A stretch of DNA of 64,000 nucleotides from Mycolicibacter arupensis (GTDB lineage: Bacteria > Actinomycetota > Actinomycetes > Mycobacteriales > Mycobacteriaceae): contig NZ_MVHH01000002.1 of the NCBI RefSeq assembly GCF_002086515.1, forward strand, positions 62,001 to 126,000, in the 5' to 3' direction. Position 1 is the first letter of the stretch, and each line of letters begins with the position of its first letter. Below, in pieces: positions 34,189-47,996 of the stretch. Both the position numbers and the translations under genes were made by a program. Below the pieces are notes generated by a model, which was given only the letters and a program-made list of their open reading frames with translations, was not told the origin of the DNA and made no database searches.

Positions 34189-36240
34189 TCAGACCGGGAT
34201 GTCCCGGTCGATCTCATCAAGCCAGATTCGCGCGGACATGTCCGACGGGGCCCGCCAGTCCCCCCGCGGCGATAACGCGCCCCCGTGGGACACCTTGGGG
34301 CCGTTCGGCAGCGCCGATCGCTTGAACTGGCTAAACGAATAGAACCGTTGCGCAAAGACTTTCAGCCAGCGGCGGATCTCCGCCAGGGTGTAGGCCTGGC
34401 GTCCGTCCGCCGGATAGCCCGGCGGCCAGGACCCGGCGTCGGCGTCATGCCAGGCATGCCAGGCCAAGAACGCGATCTTCGCCGGCGTGAACCCATGGCG
34501 TAGCACGGAGAACAGCGCGAAGTCCTGCAGCGAGTACGGGCCGACGGTGTCCTCGCTGCGCTGGATCGCCTCTCCCTCGCCCACCGGGACCAGCTCAGGG
34601 CTGATCTCGGTGTTGAGCACCGACGCCAGCACCGCGCAGACGTCGGCGTCGAACTCACCGGAGTTGATCACCCAGCGAATCAGGTGCTGGATCAGGGTTT
34701 TGGGAACCCCACCGTTGACGTTGTAGTGCGACATCTGATCGCCCACGCCGTAGGTGGACCACCCCAGGGCCAGCTCGGACAGGTCACCGGTGCCCAGCAC
34801 GATGCCGCCGTTCTGATTGGCGATCCGGAACAGATAGTCGGTGCGCAGGCCGGCCTGGACGTTTTCGAACGTGACGTCATAGACGGCCTCCCCCCGGGAG
34901 AAGGGATGTCCGAGTTCGGTCAACATCAACGTCGCGGTGTCCCGGATGTCGATTTCGGCAAACGTCACACCGAGGGCCTTGCTCAGCGCGGCAGCATTGG
35001 CCTTGGTGTGTTCACCGGTGGCGAAGCCGGGCAGCGTGAAGGCCAGAATGTCACTGCGCGGGCGGTTTTCCCGGTCCATCGCCCGGGCGGCCACGATCAG
35101 CGCGTGGGTGGAGTCGAGGCCGCCCGATACGCCCAGGACCACCTTGGGGAAGCCCAGTGCTCGCAGCCGCTGCTCCAGGCCCGACACCTGAATGTTGTAC
35201 GCCTCGTAGCAATCCTGCTTCAGGCGCTGCGGGTTGGACGGAACGAACGGGAATCGCTCGACCACACGGCGAAGCCCGATGTCCCCGGCGGGCGGTGAGA
35301 GGCGGAATTCGACCGTGCGGAACTGCGCAGCCACATCCCGATGCTGTCGGCGGTTGTCGTCGAAGGTGCCCATCCGCAGCCGCTCGGCGCTCAGCAACCC
35401 CAGGTCAATGTCGGCCACCGACTTGCGCGCAGCGTTGGGAAAACGCTCGGTCTCGGCCAGCAGTGCGCCGTTCTCCCAGATCATCGTCTGGCCATCCCAG
35501 GCCAGATCGGTGGTCGACTCGCCCTCGCCGGCGGCGGCGTAGAGATATGCCGCCAGGCAACGGGCGGACGCAGACCGGGCCAGCAGCGCGCGGTCCTCCG
35601 CCCGCCCGACGGTGATCGGGCTGCCCGACAGATTGGCCAGCACCGTCGCTCCGGCCAGCGCCGCGCCCGCGCTGGGCGGAATGGGCACGAACATGTCCTC
35701 GCACACCTCGACATGCAGGACCAGTCCAGGCAGGTCCGTCGCGGCAAACAACAGGTCTGGCCCGAACGGGACCTGCACCCCGCCGATTCGCACCGTCGCC
35801 TGTTCTCCGGTTCCGGCTGCCAGCTGCCGGCTCTCGTAGAACTCCCGGTACGTGGGCAGGTAGGACTTGGGGACGACTCCGAGGACCCTCCCGCGGTGAA
35901 TGACGACGGCCGTGTTGTACACCCGGTGCCGGTGGCGCAACGGCGCCCCCACCACCAGAACCGGCAGCAGCCCCTCCGAGGCGGCGGCGAGCTCGAGCAG
36001 TGCCGTGTGGACGGCATCGAGGAGGGTGTCCTGCAACAGGATGTCGTCGATGGAGTAGCCCGACAGCGTGAGCTCGGGGAAAACAGCGACCGCGACGCCC
36101 TCGTCGTGACACTCCTGGGCCAGGCGTAGTACCGACTCAGCGTTGGCGCCCGGGTCGGCAAGGGTGGTGCGGTGTGTGCACGCGGCGACCCGCGCGAACC
36201 CGTGACGGTAGGCGTTGTAGAAGTCCCCAGAAGCGTCCAT
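34189..36240 (-). CDS. nadE: Glutamine-dependent NAD+ synthetase
   Basis: 683 aa. The N-terminal nitrilase-type glutaminase domain has the triad: Glu in [10 protein letters not shown] (~53), Lys in VPKSYLPTY (~122), Cys in [11 protein letters not shown] (~177). The C-terminal synthetase has the ATP-pyrophosphatase loop [19 protein letters not shown] and [28 protein letters not shown]. Ammonia passes through a tunnel between them. It makes the last step to NAD. ATG 36240 ([15 protein letters not shown]) matches the M. tuberculosis protein Rv2438c; ORF extension upstream is not conserved. Confidence 0.95.
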   Translation of the reverse strand: MDASGDFYNAYRHGFARVAACTHRTTLADPGANAESVLRLAQECHDEGVAVAVFPELTLSGYSIDDILLQDTLLDAVHTALLELAAASEGLLPVLVVGAPLRHRHRVYNTAVVIHRGRVLGVVPKSYLPTYREFYESRQLAAGTGEQATVRIGGVQVPFGPDLLFAATDLPGLVLHVEVCEDMFVPIPPSAGAALAGATVLANLSGSPITVGRAEDRALLARSASARCLAAYLYAAAGEGESTTDLAWDGQTMIWENGALLAETERFPNAARKSVADIDLGLLSAERLRMGTFDDNRRQHRDVAAQFRTVEFRLSPPAGDIGLRRVVERFPFVPSNPQRLKQDCYEAYNIQVSGLEQRLRALGFPKVVLGVSGGLDSTHALIVAARAMDRENRPRSDILAFTLPGFATGEHTKANAAALSKALGVTFAEIDIRDTATLMLTELGHPFSRGEAVYDVTFENVQAGLRTDYLFRIANQNGGIVLGTGDLSELALGWSTYGVGDQMSHYNVNGGVPKTLIQHLIRWVINSGEFDADVCAVLASVLNTEISPELVPVGEGEAIQRSEDTVGPYSLQDFALFSVLRHGFTPAKIAFLAWHAWHDADAGSWPPGYPADGRQAYTLAEIRRWLKVFAQRFYSFSQFKRSALPNGPKVSHGGALSPRGDWRAPSDMSARIWLDEIDRDIPV

Positions 36241-36352
36241 TGCCTGCCATTGTCGCCCGCTGGGTCGAATTCGGCGCAAATACCCCACGTTGCGCGTAAA
36301 CAATCGCGCATTCTTGACACACAGTTCCACCACAATCCGGCACTATGCTCGG

Positions 36353-37645
36353 GTGACAAAGCAGCGGCTCACGCCGGATCAGCGCAACTCGTTCCTGGCC
36401 GCGGTATTGGGCTGGTCGATGGATGCCTTCGACTACTTCATCGTGGTGTTCGTCTACGCCGACATCGCCAAGACCTTCGGCCACACCAAAACCGAGGTTG
36501 CCTTTCTCACCACTGCCACCCTGATGATGCGCCCCCTCGGGGCCCTGCTGTTCGGCCTGTGGGCTGACCGGGTCGGCAGGCGAATACCGCTGATGGTGAA
36601 CGTCATCTTCTACTCGACGGTGGGGTTCTTGTGCGCCTTCGCGCCGACCTTCACCGTGCTGGTGATTCTGCGCCTGCTGTACGGGATCGGGATGGGCGGC
36701 GAGTGGGGATTGGGCGCCGCGCTGGCCATGGAGAAGATCCCCGCGGAACGCCGGGGGTTCTTCTCCGGGCTGCTACAGGAGGGATATCTGTTCGGCTACT
36801 TGGCCGCGACCCTCGCCTCGCTGCTGGTGAACGATGTGATGGGGCTGTCCTGGCGCTGGTTGTTCGGGCTCTCCATCCTGCCCGCCATGGTCAGCCTGCT
36901 CATCCGTTATCGGGTCACCGAGTCCGAGGTCTGGCAGGCCACCCAAGATCAGATGCGGTTGACCAGCACCAGGATTCGCGACGTGTTCACCGACGCAAAG
37001 GTGATCCGCAGGTTCTGCTACCTGGTGTTGCTGATGACGGCCTTCAACTGGATGAGCCACGGCACCCATGACATCTACCCGACGTTCCTGACCTCTGCCG
37101 ACGGCGCGGGCCTGTCGCATGTCACGGCCAAGTGGATCGCGGTGATCTACAACATCGGCGGAATCATCGGCGGGTTGCTCTTCGGTTCCCTGTCCCAGCG
37201 ACTGGGCCGGCGCTACGCGATCATCTGGGCCGCCCTGATGGGCTTGCCGATCGTTCCGCTGTTCGCGTTGTCGCACACCGCCGGCATGCTGTGTCTGGGC
37301 TCGTTCTTGATCCAGGTCTGCGTGCAGGGCGCTTGGGGCGTGATTCCGGCCCACCTGACCGAGATGTCACCGGATGCCATCCGCGGCTTCTACCCCGGTG
37401 TCACCTATCAGCTCGGCAACCTCTTCGCCGCGTTCAACCTTCCGATCCAGGAGCACTTGGCGGCCGCCCACGGCTACCCGTACGCCCTGGTCGTCACGGT
37501 GGTGCCGACGCTTCTTGCGGTCGTGGTGCTCACGGCGATCGGCAAGGATGCGACGGGGCGGCACTTCGGGCAGGGCCTGCCTCAGTCCATGGGATCAGAA
37601 GGTGCAGGGCAGGGCACGGATCCCGTGGATGAAGCTGCCCGCTAG
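36353..37645 (+). CDS. MFS transporter, sialate/lactate:H+ symporter-like
   Basis: 430 aa with about twelve hydrophobic helices. [25 protein letters not shown] in TM1, [21 protein letters not shown] (loop 2-3 signature), [44 protein letters not shown] and the second-half [13 protein letters not shown] place it in the NanT/SHS branch of the MFS, which moves carboxylates such as sialate or lactate with protons. Substrate is not decided. GTG 36353 is preferred; ATG 36290 would add non-helical residues upstream. TATGCT at 36344 could be a -10 box. Divergent from nadE. This position holds dctA nearby in M. tuberculosis. Confidence 0.85.
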   Translation: MTKQRLTPDQRNSFLAAVLGWSMDAFDYFIVVFVYADIAKTFGHTKTEVAFLTTATLMMRPLGALLFGLWADRVGRRIPLMVNVIFYSTVGFLCAFAPTFTVLVILRLLYGIGMGGEWGLGAALAMEKIPAERRGFFSGLLQEGYLFGYLAATLASLLVNDVMGLSWRWLFGLSILPAMVSLLIRYRVTESEVWQATQDQMRLTSTRIRDVFTDAKVIRRFCYLVLLMTAFNWMSHGTHDIYPTFLTSADGAGLSHVTAKWIAVIYNIGGIIGGLLFGSLSQRLGRRYAIIWAALMGLPIVPLFALSHTAGMLCLGSFLIQVCVQGAWGVIPAHLTEMSPDAIRGFYPGVTYQLGNLFAAFNLPIQEHLAAAHGYPYALVVTVVPTLLAVVVLTAIGKDATGRHFGQGLPQSMGSEGAGQGTDPVDEAAR

Positions 37646-38854
37646 GAATTCCGGCTCGCCGGCCTCGATCTGTGGCAGTTCGCGAAGAAGTTCGCCGAAC
37701 AGTGCGCGCAGCTGGGCGCGGGCCACGTGGGTTCCCAAGCAGTAGTGCTGCCCGCCCCCACCGAAGCCCAGGTGCGGGTTTGGGTCGCGACTCAGATCCA
37801 GCCGGTCTGGCTCCTCGAACACCTGCGGGTCCCAGTTCCCCGAGGCGTAGAACATCGCGACCTTGTCGCCGGCCCGAATGGTCTGGCCGCCAAGCTCGTA
37901 ATCGGTTGCGGCAGTGCGACGGAACGTCATGACCGGCGTGGCGTAGCGGATGAACTCCTCCACCGAGGTCCCGATCCGGCGGTCGAAGTCATCGAGCAGC
38001 CACGCGCGTTGCGCAGGGAAATCAGTGAGCGCCCGCAGCGCGTGGCTGGCGGTCTGGCGGGTGGTGTCGTTGCCCGCCACGGCAAGCAACACGAAGTAGG
38101 CGGACACCTCGGCGTCGGTCAGCCGGTCACCATCGACCTCGGCGTTGACCAGGCTGCTGAACAGGTCGTCGCCGGGGTTCTCGCGGCGCTGCGCTGCCAA
38201 TGCACCGGCCACCTGATGCAGGTACATGATGTTCTCGCCCATCACCGCCATCGGGTCGCGTCCGTTGAGGTAGACCGGATCGTTGGTCGAGACCAAGGCA
38301 TCGGCGGCATGGGCCACCTGCGCCCGCTCGGAGTCCGGCACGCCGACCATGTCGGCCAGGGTGCGCAGCGGCAGTTCCTTGGCGCAGTATTCGACAAAGT
38401 CCGCCCCGCTTCCGGCGGCCTTCAGTTCGGCGACGATCGCTGCGGCGTTGGCCTTGATCGAGTCTTCGATGCGCCTGATCTGCCGGGGGGTGAATGCCGC
38501 GGTGGCCAGTTTGCGCAGCTTGGTGTGCCGGGGTGGATCCATGGCAAGAAACGACTGGGTGGTCTCCAGCATCTCCTCGGGGATGTTCTCGAACTGCACA
38601 CCCTTGCCCGACAGGAACACGTCGTTGGTGCGGCTCACGGTGACGATGTCGGCGTGCCGGGTGACGGCCCAGAAGCCGGGGTCGTCGGGATCGTTGAGCA
38701 GGGCGTCTTCGACGGGTGGGTGCCAGCTCACGGGACGCTCGGAGCGCAGTACCGCAAACGAGCGCTCCCGCTCGGCCGCGGTGCCGGACCAAAACGCCCG
38801 CGAGGACAGGTCGACGGGGTCGTACCCGCGGATCGTGACGGATGGAGCTGACAT
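37595..38854 (-). CDS. Cytochrome P450
   Basis: 419 aa. The I-helix oxygen-activation motif is [18 protein letters not shown], the K-helix E-x-x-R is in [18 protein letters not shown], and the haem loop is [12 protein letters not shown] with ligand Cys372. GGGAGG lies four bases before ATG 38854. Soluble bacterial type, needing ferredoxin and reductase encoded elsewhere. Substrate unknown; such mycobacterial P450s often act on steroids, lipids or terpenes. It shares a short promoter region with a divergent TetR regulator and a perfect palindrome, so it is probably repressed by it. The last ~51 bases overlap the convergent MFS gene end. Confidence 0.92.
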   Translation of the reverse strand: MSAPSVTIRGYDPVDLSSRAFWSGTAAERERSFAVLRSERPVSWHPPVEDALLNDPDDPGFWAVTRHADIVTVSRTNDVFLSGKGVQFENIPEEMLETTQSFLAMDPPRHTKLRKLATAAFTPRQIRRIEDSIKANAAAIVAELKAAGSGADFVEYCAKELPLRTLADMVGVPDSERAQVAHAADALVSTNDPVYLNGRDPMAVMGENIMYLHQVAGALAAQRRENPGDDLFSSLVNAEVDGDRLTDAEVSAYFVLLAVAGNDTTRQTASHALRALTDFPAQRAWLLDDFDRRIGTSVEEFIRYATPVMTFRRTAATDYELGGQTIRAGDKVAMFYASGNWDPQVFEEPDRLDLSRDPNPHLGFGGGGQHYCLGTHVARAQLRALFGELLRELPQIEAGEPEFLAGSFIHGIRALPCTF

Positions 38855-38907
38855 CTGGCCTCCCGGGCTTATGACACCGATCACAGTCGAATGAGCCGAC
38901 AATAAGT

Positions 38908-38924
38908 CTAGACAGGATGTCTAG
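38908..38924. promoter_or_regulatory. Probable TetR operator between P450 and regulator genes
   Basis: Perfect inverted repeat CTAGACA-GGA-TGTCTAG (7-3-7) 54 bases upstream of the P450 ATG and 35 bases upstream of the preferred regulator GTG. Size and location fit the operator of the adjacent TetR-family protein, controlling both genes. Confidence 0.75.
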
Positions 38925-38958
38925 TCAAGACGTCGGCCCAGGCAGTACGCTTACGGGC

Positions 38959-39591
38959 GTGGCTTCTGTGACCCGCAAGCCCGCCACGAGCCGTCAGGAT
39001 CGGCGCGCGGAGATCGAGCGGCGCCTGCTCGACGCGACCGAACGTCTGATGCGTGCCGGCGCAAGCTACACCGAACTGAGCGTCGACCGCCTTGCCACCG
39101 AGGCCGGGATCTCGCGCGCCAGCTTCTACATCTACTTCGAGGACAAAGGCCACCTGCTGCGCCTCCTCGCCGGACAGGTCTTCAGCGATCTGGCCACCAG
39201 TGGCCAGCGCTGGTGGGGTGTTGCCCAGCGCCGCGATCCCGAAGATGTCCGCGCCGCGATGACCGCGATCATCGCCAACTATCGCCAGCACCAGCCGCTG
39301 TTGGTCGCCCTGAGCGAGATGGCCGGCTATGACCCGCAGGTGGCAGCCACCTACCGGGAGCTACTGGCGGCCATCTCGCACCAGGCGGCACAGGTCATCG
39401 AGGAAGGCCAGGCCGACGGGGCCATCCGCCGCGAGTTACCCGCGGCCACCACCGCCAGCGCGCTGACCTGGATGGTGGAGCGGGCCTGCTATCAGAATCT
39501 GCCGAACCACGGACCCGACTACGATGCCGAACTGGCCACTGCGTTGACCGAAGTGGTGTGGGGCGCGCTCTACCTCACCCCCACCGCATAG
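38959..39591 (+). CDS. TetR-family transcriptional regulator
   Basis: 210 aa. The N-terminal HTH is clear: IERRLLDATERLMRAGASYTELSVDRLATEAGISRASFYIYFEDKGHLLRLLA. The C-terminal ligand domain (NYRQHQPLLVALSEMAGYDPQVAATYRELLAAIS... and WMVERACYQNLP) is like those of mycobacterial lipid/P450-linked regulators. I prefer GTG 38959, because ATG 38917 lies within the operator palindrome; the shorter form keeps the whole domain. It most likely represses the divergent P450 gene and itself. Confidence 0.87.
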   Translation: MASVTRKPATSRQDRRAEIERRLLDATERLMRAGASYTELSVDRLATEAGISRASFYIYFEDKGHLLRLLAGQVFSDLATSGQRWWGVAQRRDPEDVRAAMTAIIANYRQHQPLLVALSEMAGYDPQVAATYRELLAAISHQAAQVIEEGQADGAIRRELPAATTASALTWMVERACYQNLPNHGPDYDAELATALTEVVWGALYLTPTA

Positions 39592-39604
39592 CCGGCGCCA
39601 GAAA

Positions 39605-40366
39605 CTAGGGCGCGCTCGGCCTGCCCCAGGCCGAGCGGTCATAAGAGTTCTCGACCATCCGACGGCGCCGCCTCAGCCGAGAGGGAACCAACGCGCTGAG
39701 CCCGCAGACCGGGGGCACGCGCGTCGGCGAGAAGACATAGGTGATGTTGCCCTGATTCACCCGAACGTTGTCGGCGCCGCGCAGGTCGACCCTGAAGTAG
39801 TTGTTGTGAATCAACACCAGACCCAGCAGGGCATTGCGGATGGCCAGCGAATCAACCCGCCCTGCAGGAAGATTGGGGAAGTCGGCCATGCCGTCGTACT
39901 GGCGGCACAGGTCGGTCACGGCGAATGGGGTGTTCACCGGCACTCCGACACCGCCGTAGTCCGGAAGGCGCATGAACGTGACCAGCGCGGGGTCGGCGCG
40001 ATAGATGCCATGGAACGGCTGTTCGGGATTGGCCAGCAACAGAAACGACACCTTGTCCGCCGGAACCGCGGAAGTCGGCCCCCACTCGCGTAGCCACTTG
40101 CAGGCGACCTGCGAACCCATGCTCACGCCGTAGACCAACACATCGTCGGCGTCCGGCGAATCGGCGAAATGCGCGACCAGCATGTCGTCGAGAGCCTGCG
40201 CGCCACGCCGAACCGCCTCGACCGCAGGGACGTAGCGCAGACCGGAGAAATAGGTGTTCGGGTACTTGACGTTGCGGACTGTGGCGCCCTTGGTCACCGC
40301 ACCGCGGCACATGAACCGCAGAAAACCGCTCCAGCCCGCCCCGTCGATGGTGAATACGGTGCCCAT
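39605..40366 (-). CDS. Stand-alone PE-PPE domain serine hydrolase
   Basis: 253 aa. The PE-PPE domain (alpha/beta hydrolase) normally follows a PE or PPE N-terminus; here it is alone. It begins MGTVFTIDGAGWSGF, has LVYGVSMGSQVACKWL with nucleophile S82 (G-x-S-x-G), VTFMRLPDYGGVGVPVNTPFAVTDLCRQYDGMADFPN with the probable Asp, and a late His. No signal peptide is seen; the tail is basic (RLRRRRR). Known PE-PPE proteins are esterases or trehalose-ester acyltransferases. It begins 12 bases after proB, at the end of that operon. Confidence 0.85.
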   Translation of the reverse strand: MGTVFTIDGAGWSGFLRFMCRGAVTKGATVRNVKYPNTYFSGLRYVPAVEAVRRGAQALDDMLVAHFADSPDADDVLVYGVSMGSQVACKWLREWGPTSAVPADKVSFLLLANPEQPFHGIYRADPALVTFMRLPDYGGVGVPVNTPFAVTDLCRQYDGMADFPNLPAGRVDSLAIRNALLGLVLIHNNYFRVDLRGADNVRVNQGNITYVFSPTRVPPVCGLSALVPSRLRRRRRMVENSYDRSAWGRPSAP

Positions 40367-40378
40367 GCCGGCGGGAAC

Positions 40379-41491
40379 TTACACCGCGACCAGATCGTCG
40401 GCGTGCACCACCGGGCGGCGAGCGTCCGGCGCCAACTCCGCGGTGGATCGGCCGATCATCGCCTCCAACTCCGTAGCGTCGTAGCCGACGACGCCGCGTG
40501 CCACGACAGCACCCTGCGGGTCGCACAGTTCCACCACGTCACCGCCGGAGAACCGGCCTGCGACCGCGGTGATCCCGGCTGGTAGCAGGGAGCCGCGGCG
40601 TGTCAGCACCGCCTCGACCGCCCCGGCATCGAGGGTCAGCACCCCGACCGCATCCGCGGCGTGACGCACCCAGAACTTCCGTGCCGACAACCGCTGCGCC
40701 CGGGGCGAAAAGACCGTTCCCACCGAGGCCTCGGACAATGCCTCGGCGGCATCGGTGGCGGCGGCCAGCAATACCGGCACGCCCGCGTCCGCGGCCAGCA
40801 GTGCCGAGGAGAGCTTCGAGACCATGCCGCCGGTTCCCAGGTGACTGCCTTCGCTGGCGACCACGTCGGCGAGGTCATCCGGTCCGGACACTTCGGAGAC
40901 CAGACGGGCCGGGCCCTTGCGAGGGTCGGAGTCATAGAGGCCGTCGATGTCGGAGAGCAACACCAGCGCGTCGGCGCCCACCAGATGTGCCACCAGCGCC
41001 GAGAGCCGATCGTTGTCGCCGAACCGGATCTCATTGGTGGCTACCGTGTCGTTCTCGTTGACGATCGCCACCGCGTGCAGGGCACGCAGCCGGTCCAGGG
41101 TGCGGGCGGCATTGGTGTGCGACACCCGCATCGAGACGTCCTGGGCGGTGAGCAGCACCTGGCCCACGGTGCGGCCGAATCGCCCGAAGGCCGAACTCCA
41201 CGCGTTGACCAGCGCCACCTGTCCCACGCTGGCGGCGGCCTGTTTGGTAGCCAGGTCCGTTGGCCGCTTGGTCAGGCCCAGTGGCTCCAGGCCGGCCGCG
41301 ATAGCGCCCGAGGACACGATCGTGACGTCCGAGCCGGCCTTCATCCGGGCTTCGATCGCCTCAGTGAGCCCGGCGAGCCGCGCCGCATCGAACATGCCGG
41401 TCTTCGTGGTCAGCGCGGTGGTGCCGATCTTGACCACGACACTGCGCGCGGTGCGAATCGCTTCGCGCGCCGCGGATTGACCACGGCTCAC
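40379..41491 (-). CDS. proB: Glutamate 5-kinase
   Basis: 370 aa. First step of proline synthesis, ATP-dependent phosphorylation of glutamate. N-terminal amino-acid kinase domain: [87 protein letters not shown]-terminal PUA domain with [24 protein letters not shown] 41491 overlaps the obg TGA (GTGA). Feedback by proline is expected from the family. Confidence 0.96.
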   Translation of the reverse strand: MSRGQSAAREAIRTARSVVVKIGTTALTTKTGMFDAARLAGLTEAIEARMKAGSDVTIVSSGAIAAGLEPLGLTKRPTDLATKQAAASVGQVALVNAWSSAFGRFGRTVGQVLLTAQDVSMRVSHTNAARTLDRLRALHAVAIVNENDTVATNEIRFGDNDRLSALVAHLVGADALVLLSDIDGLYDSDPRKGPARLVSEVSGPDDLADVVASEGSHLGTGGMVSKLSSALLAADAGVPVLLAAATDAAEALSEASVGTVFSPRAQRLSARKFWVRHAADAVGVLTLDAGAVEAVLTRRGSLLPAGITAVAGRFSGGDVVELCDPQGAVVARGVVGYDATELEAMIGRSTAELAPDARRPVVHADDLVAV

Positions 41492-42933
41492 GACTCCTCC
41501 GGGTGTTCACGACGCTGCTTGCGGGCGACCTTGCGTTCCGCGGCGCCCACTCGATCCGTGCGCTCCAGCCGCGTGTCGGTTCCCCGGCCGGACAACGTGA
41601 TGTCCACGCCGGCGGGCGTGGCGGGCTCCCAGTCGAAGGTCATCTCCCCGATCGTCACCGCACAACCCGGCTTGGCCCCCCGCTTGAGCAGTTCGTCCTC
41701 GACACCGAGCCGCGCCAGCCGGTCACCCAGGTAGCCGACCGCCTCGTCGTTGTCGAAGTTGGTCTGGTGCACCCAGCGCTCGGGCTGTGTACCGCGCACC
41801 AGGAATCCGCCCTCGCCGTCGGCTTCCACGGTGAACCCGGTCTCCCCCGCGCGCACGGGACGGATCACCTGGCGGCGCGCCACCGGCTCCGGCTGCGCCG
41901 CGCGATACGCCGACACCATCTCGGCCAGCGCGAACGTCAACGGCCGCAAGCCGGCTCGGCTGACCGTCGAAACCATGAACACCGGCCAGCCGTACTGGGC
42001 CGCGATGTCGTCGCGGACGAACTCCGCCATCTCCAGCGCCTCGGGCACGTCGATCTTGTTGAGCACCACCGCCCGTGGCCGGTCCACCAGGTCACCGAGC
42101 GTCGAATCCCCTTGCATGGTGGGGGTATAGGCAGCCAACTCGGCTTCGATCGCTTCGATGTCCGAGAGCGGGTCGCGACCGGGTTCGGCGGTGGCACAGT
42201 CCACGATGTGGACCAGCACCGCGCAGCGCTCGATGTGCCGGAGAAAGTCCAGACCCAGACCGCGCCCCGCCGAAGCGCCCGGAATGAGGCCCGGCACGTC
42301 TGCCGCAGTGAAGGTGTTGTCGCCGGCGGAGACCACGCCCAGATTCGGCGCCAGCGTGGTGAACGGATAGTCGGCGATCTTCGGCTTCGCCGCCGAGATC
42401 ACTGATACCAGAGCGGATTTGCCCGCGGAGGGGAAGCCGATCAGACCGACATCGGCAACAGTCTTGAGTTCCAGGGTGAGATCGCGGGTCTCGCCCTTCT
42501 CCCCCAACAACGCAAAGCCGGGCGCCTTGCGGGCGCGCGACACCAGCGCCGCGTTACCCAGACCGCCTCGCCCGCCGGCGGCTGCCTCGAATCGGGCACC
42601 CGTACCTACCAGGTCGGCCAGCAGCCTCCCGTGCTCGTCGAGCACGACAGTGCCGTCGGGAACCTTGATCTCCAGGTCCGCGCCGAAAGCGCCGTCCTTG
42701 TTGTTGCCCTGGCCCTGCTTGCCGGACGCCGCGGCGATGTGCGGCCGAAAGTGGAAGTCCAGCAGGGTGTGCACCTGGGGATCGACGACCAGCACGACGC
42801 TACCGCCGCGGCCGCCGTTACCCCCGTCGGGGCCACCGAGTGGCTTGAACTTCTCCCGGTGAATGGAGGCACAGCCGTTGCCCCCGTCGCCGGCCCGCAC
42901 ATGGATGACAACGCGGTCGACGAACCGGGACAT
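41488..42933 (-). CDS. obg: Obg/CgtA GTPase
   Basis: 481 aa. Glycine-rich Obg fold ([33 protein letters not shown]), G domain with [40 protein letters not shown] and NKIDVP, then the C-terminal OCT domain ([31 protein letters not shown]) and a charged tail. Acts in 50S assembly and stress responses. Conserved after rplU-rpmA, as in most bacteria, 48 bases downstream of rpmA. Confidence 0.96.
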   Translation of the reverse strand: MSRFVDRVVIHVRAGDGGNGCASIHREKFKPLGGPDGGNGGRGGSVVLVVDPQVHTLLDFHFRPHIAAASGKQGQGNNKDGAFGADLEIKVPDGTVVLDEHGRLLADLVGTGARFEAAAGGRGGLGNAALVSRARKAPGFALLGEKGETRDLTLELKTVADVGLIGFPSAGKSALVSVISAAKPKIADYPFTTLAPNLGVVSAGDNTFTAADVPGLIPGASAGRGLGLDFLRHIERCAVLVHIVDCATAEPGRDPLSDIEAIEAELAAYTPTMQGDSTLGDLVDRPRAVVLNKIDVPEALEMAEFVRDDIAAQYGWPVFMVSTVSRAGLRPLTFALAEMVSAYRAAQPEPVARRQVIRPVRAGETGFTVEADGEGGFLVRGTQPERWVHQTNFDNDEAVGYLGDRLARLGVEDELLKRGAKPGCAVTIGEMTFDWEPATPAGVDITLSGRGTDTRLERTDRVGAAERKVARKQRREHPEES

Positions 42934-42981
42934 GGCGTTACTACCTATCCGGCGCCCGAAGGCGCCCAGTTACGCCAGCGA

Positions 42982-43242
42982 CTAGTCGCGGGCGACAGGC
43001 ACGATGTTGATCAACTTGCGGCCGCGCTTCACACCGAATTCGACCGCACCAGGTGCCGTGGCGAACAGGGTGTCGTCGCCACCGCGCCCGACATTGACGC
43101 CGGGGTGGAAGTGGGTGCCGCGCTGCCGCACCAGGATCTCGCCGGCCTTGACGACCTGGCCGCCGAACCGCTTGACGCCGAGCCGCTGGGCGTTTGAGTC
43201 GCGCCCGTTACGTGAGCTGGAAGCGCCCTTCTTGTGTGCCAT
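42982..43242 (-). CDS. rpmA: 50S ribosomal protein L27
   Basis: 86 aa, [20 protein letters not shown] start, no N-terminal processing extension seen in Firmicutes. The flexible N-terminus reaches the peptidyl transferase centre. Seventeen bases after rplU. Confidence 0.98.
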   Translation of the reverse strand: MAHKKGASSSRNGRDSNAQRLGVKRFGGQVVKAGEILVRQRGTHFHPGVNVGRGGDDTLFATAPGAVEFGVKRGRKLINIVPVARD

Positions 43243-43259
43243 CTCGCTGCCTCCTGCTG

Positions 43260-43571
43260 CTACTTGATTCCGGTGACCTTGAGCACGGTCAGCTGCTGAC
43301 GGTGACCCTGCCGCTTGTGGTAGCCGGTCTTGTTCTTGAACTTGTGGATACGGATCTTGGGGCCCTTGGTGTGCTCGAGCACCTCTCCGGTGACCGCGAC
43401 CTTGGCCAGCTTGGCGGCGTCGGTGGTGACGTTGGCGCCGTCCACGACCAGCGCGACCGGCAGCGAGACCGACGATCCCGGCTCGGACTCGATCTTTTCA
43501 ACCTTGAGCACGTCGCCAACGGCTACCTTGTACTGCTTGCCGCCGGTTTTGACGATTGCGTACGTCGCCAT
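43260..43571 (-). CDS. rplU: 50S ribosomal protein L21
   Basis: 103 aa ([20 protein letters not shown]; ends [19 protein letters not shown]). Binds 23S rRNA near L20. First gene of rplU-rpmA-obg-proB. The 151 bases between rne and rplU hold its promoter; nothing more specific was recognised there. Confidence 0.98.
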   Translation of the reverse strand: MATYAIVKTGGKQYKVAVGDVLKVEKIESEPGSSVSLPVALVVDGANVTTDAAKLAKVAVTGEVLEHTKGPKIRIHKFKNKTGYHKRQGHRQQLTVLKVTGIK

Positions 43572-43722
43572 CGTTGGTTTCTACCTCTGCTTCTCAGGCG
43601 CGCACGCCATCGGGACTTGCGCAGGTGTCTGGGGTTCTGTCCGCCGAGCTGTGGTTATTCCCGCCTGGCGACAACTGGTCAAGGGTACGTGACCAGCGGC
43701 TAAGGGGTCAAACCGGCCCGCC

Positions 43723-46818
<3,096 letters not shown>

Positions 46819-47113
46819 GTAAGTCTCCTCAAGCCCCCGGGCGCGTCGTTACGACGCGGCCACGCGAGGACTTCTCGTTATGGGCCCGGATCGCTTCTCC
46901 GGGCTTGTAGTGGTCTCGCTCCGAGGGGCTCGGGTTGAACCGACTCGGTGCCTGGCTGAATGAGGTTCAGCGATCGGCGCCGCATCACAGATCGCGATCG
47001 TCGCACTCGCCGAAGTCTTCATTCGGGTGTCGGAAACCGATCCGGTGACGTTCACCCGTTAGTCAGTATCCCACACAATGCACAGCAGTCGGACGAAAGG
47101 CGCTAACCCGGTA

Positions 47114-47560
47114 TCAGGCCAGGGTCATCGGCGACGCCGACGCCGAGGGCTTCAGGTCGGGAAACCACAGTGCGATCTCACGCTCGGCCGACTCCGGCGA
47201 GTCCGAGCCGTGCACCAGGTTGAATTGGGTCTCCAGGCCGAAGTCGCCGCGGATGGTGCCCGGCGTCGCCTTGGCCACCGGGTCGGTTCCGCCGGCGAGC
47301 TGCCGGAATGCCTCGATCGCGCGCGGGCCCTCGACCACGGCTGCGACCACCGGACCTGAGGTGATGAAGTCCAGCAACGAGGCAAAGAACGCCTTACCGT
47401 CGTGCTCGGCGTAGTGCTGCCGGGCCACCGCCTGCTGCACGGGCCGCAGTTCCAGGGCCGCCAACGTCAGGCCCTTCTTCTCGATCCGGTTGATGATCTC
47501 GCCGACCAACCGACGGTTCACGCCGTCCGGCTTGATCAGTACCAACGTCCGCTCAGTCAT
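47114..47560 (-). CDS. ndk: Nucleoside diphosphate kinase
   Basis: 148 aa. [30 protein letters not shown], then NLVHGSD with phospho-acceptor H117. Balances NTP pools. ATG 47560 is chosen over upstream in-frame starts by family alignment. The C-terminus is longer than usual ([14 protein letters not shown]). It lies 85 bases after the DUF4233 gene (Rv2445c position). Confidence 0.96.
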   Translation of the reverse strand: MTERTLVLIKPDGVNRRLVGEIINRIEKKGLTLAALELRPVQQAVARQHYAEHDGKAFFASLLDFITSGPVVAAVVEGPRAIEAFRQLAGGTDPVAKATPGTIRGDFGLETQFNLVHGSDSPESAEREIALWFPDLKPSASASPMTLA

Positions 47561-47645
47561 GACGCGCCGCTCCTGTCCCATCGCTCCGCCCGGCATCGTC
47601 GCCTGCGGCACGGGCGATAGCGTACCGGCCTGGGAGCGGCCCCCA

Positions 47646-47996
47646 TCACGAGCGTCGCAAGACCACGGTGCGGAAGTACGCGATCAGCACCCACACCGCG
47701 GTGAACACCAGGCCCATCACCCCTACACCGGGGTAGACCACGAAACCGGCCACCAGCACCGGCTGCAGCGCCAGATTGGCCCAGATCGCCCAACTCCGGC
47801 CCTGGACGCCGGCGAGCAGCAGCAGCGCCAGGGCCAGACCGAGCAGGTAGGTCAGCGAGAACGGCGTCAGACCGCCCCCCACGACGCTGACCACCGGCAG
47901 CGCCAACAGCACCGTGATCGCCTCGAGGATCAGCGTCGCGGCCATCACGCCGCGAAATCCCCGCCAGGGATCGGGTGCCGACGATTGTTCGGTCAT
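47646..47996 (-). CDS. DUF4233 membrane protein
   Basis: 116 aa with four likely membrane helices ([76 protein letters not shown]). ATG overlaps the folC TGA. The gene is regularly found between folC and ndk in mycobacteria (Rv2446c). Function not known to me. Confidence 0.85.
   Translation of the reverse strand: MTEQSSAPDPWRGFRGVMAATLILEAITVLLALPVVSVVGGGLTPFSLTYLLGLALALLLLAGVQGRSWAIWANLALQPVLVAGFVVYPGVGVMGLVFTAVWVLIAYFRTVVLRRS

Noticed and set aside
36314..36349. TTGACA at 36314 and TATGCT at 36344 as a sigma-70-type promoter for the MFS gene
   Set aside because: The spacing is 24 bases, too long for a standard pair. TATGCT alone may be a -10 element.
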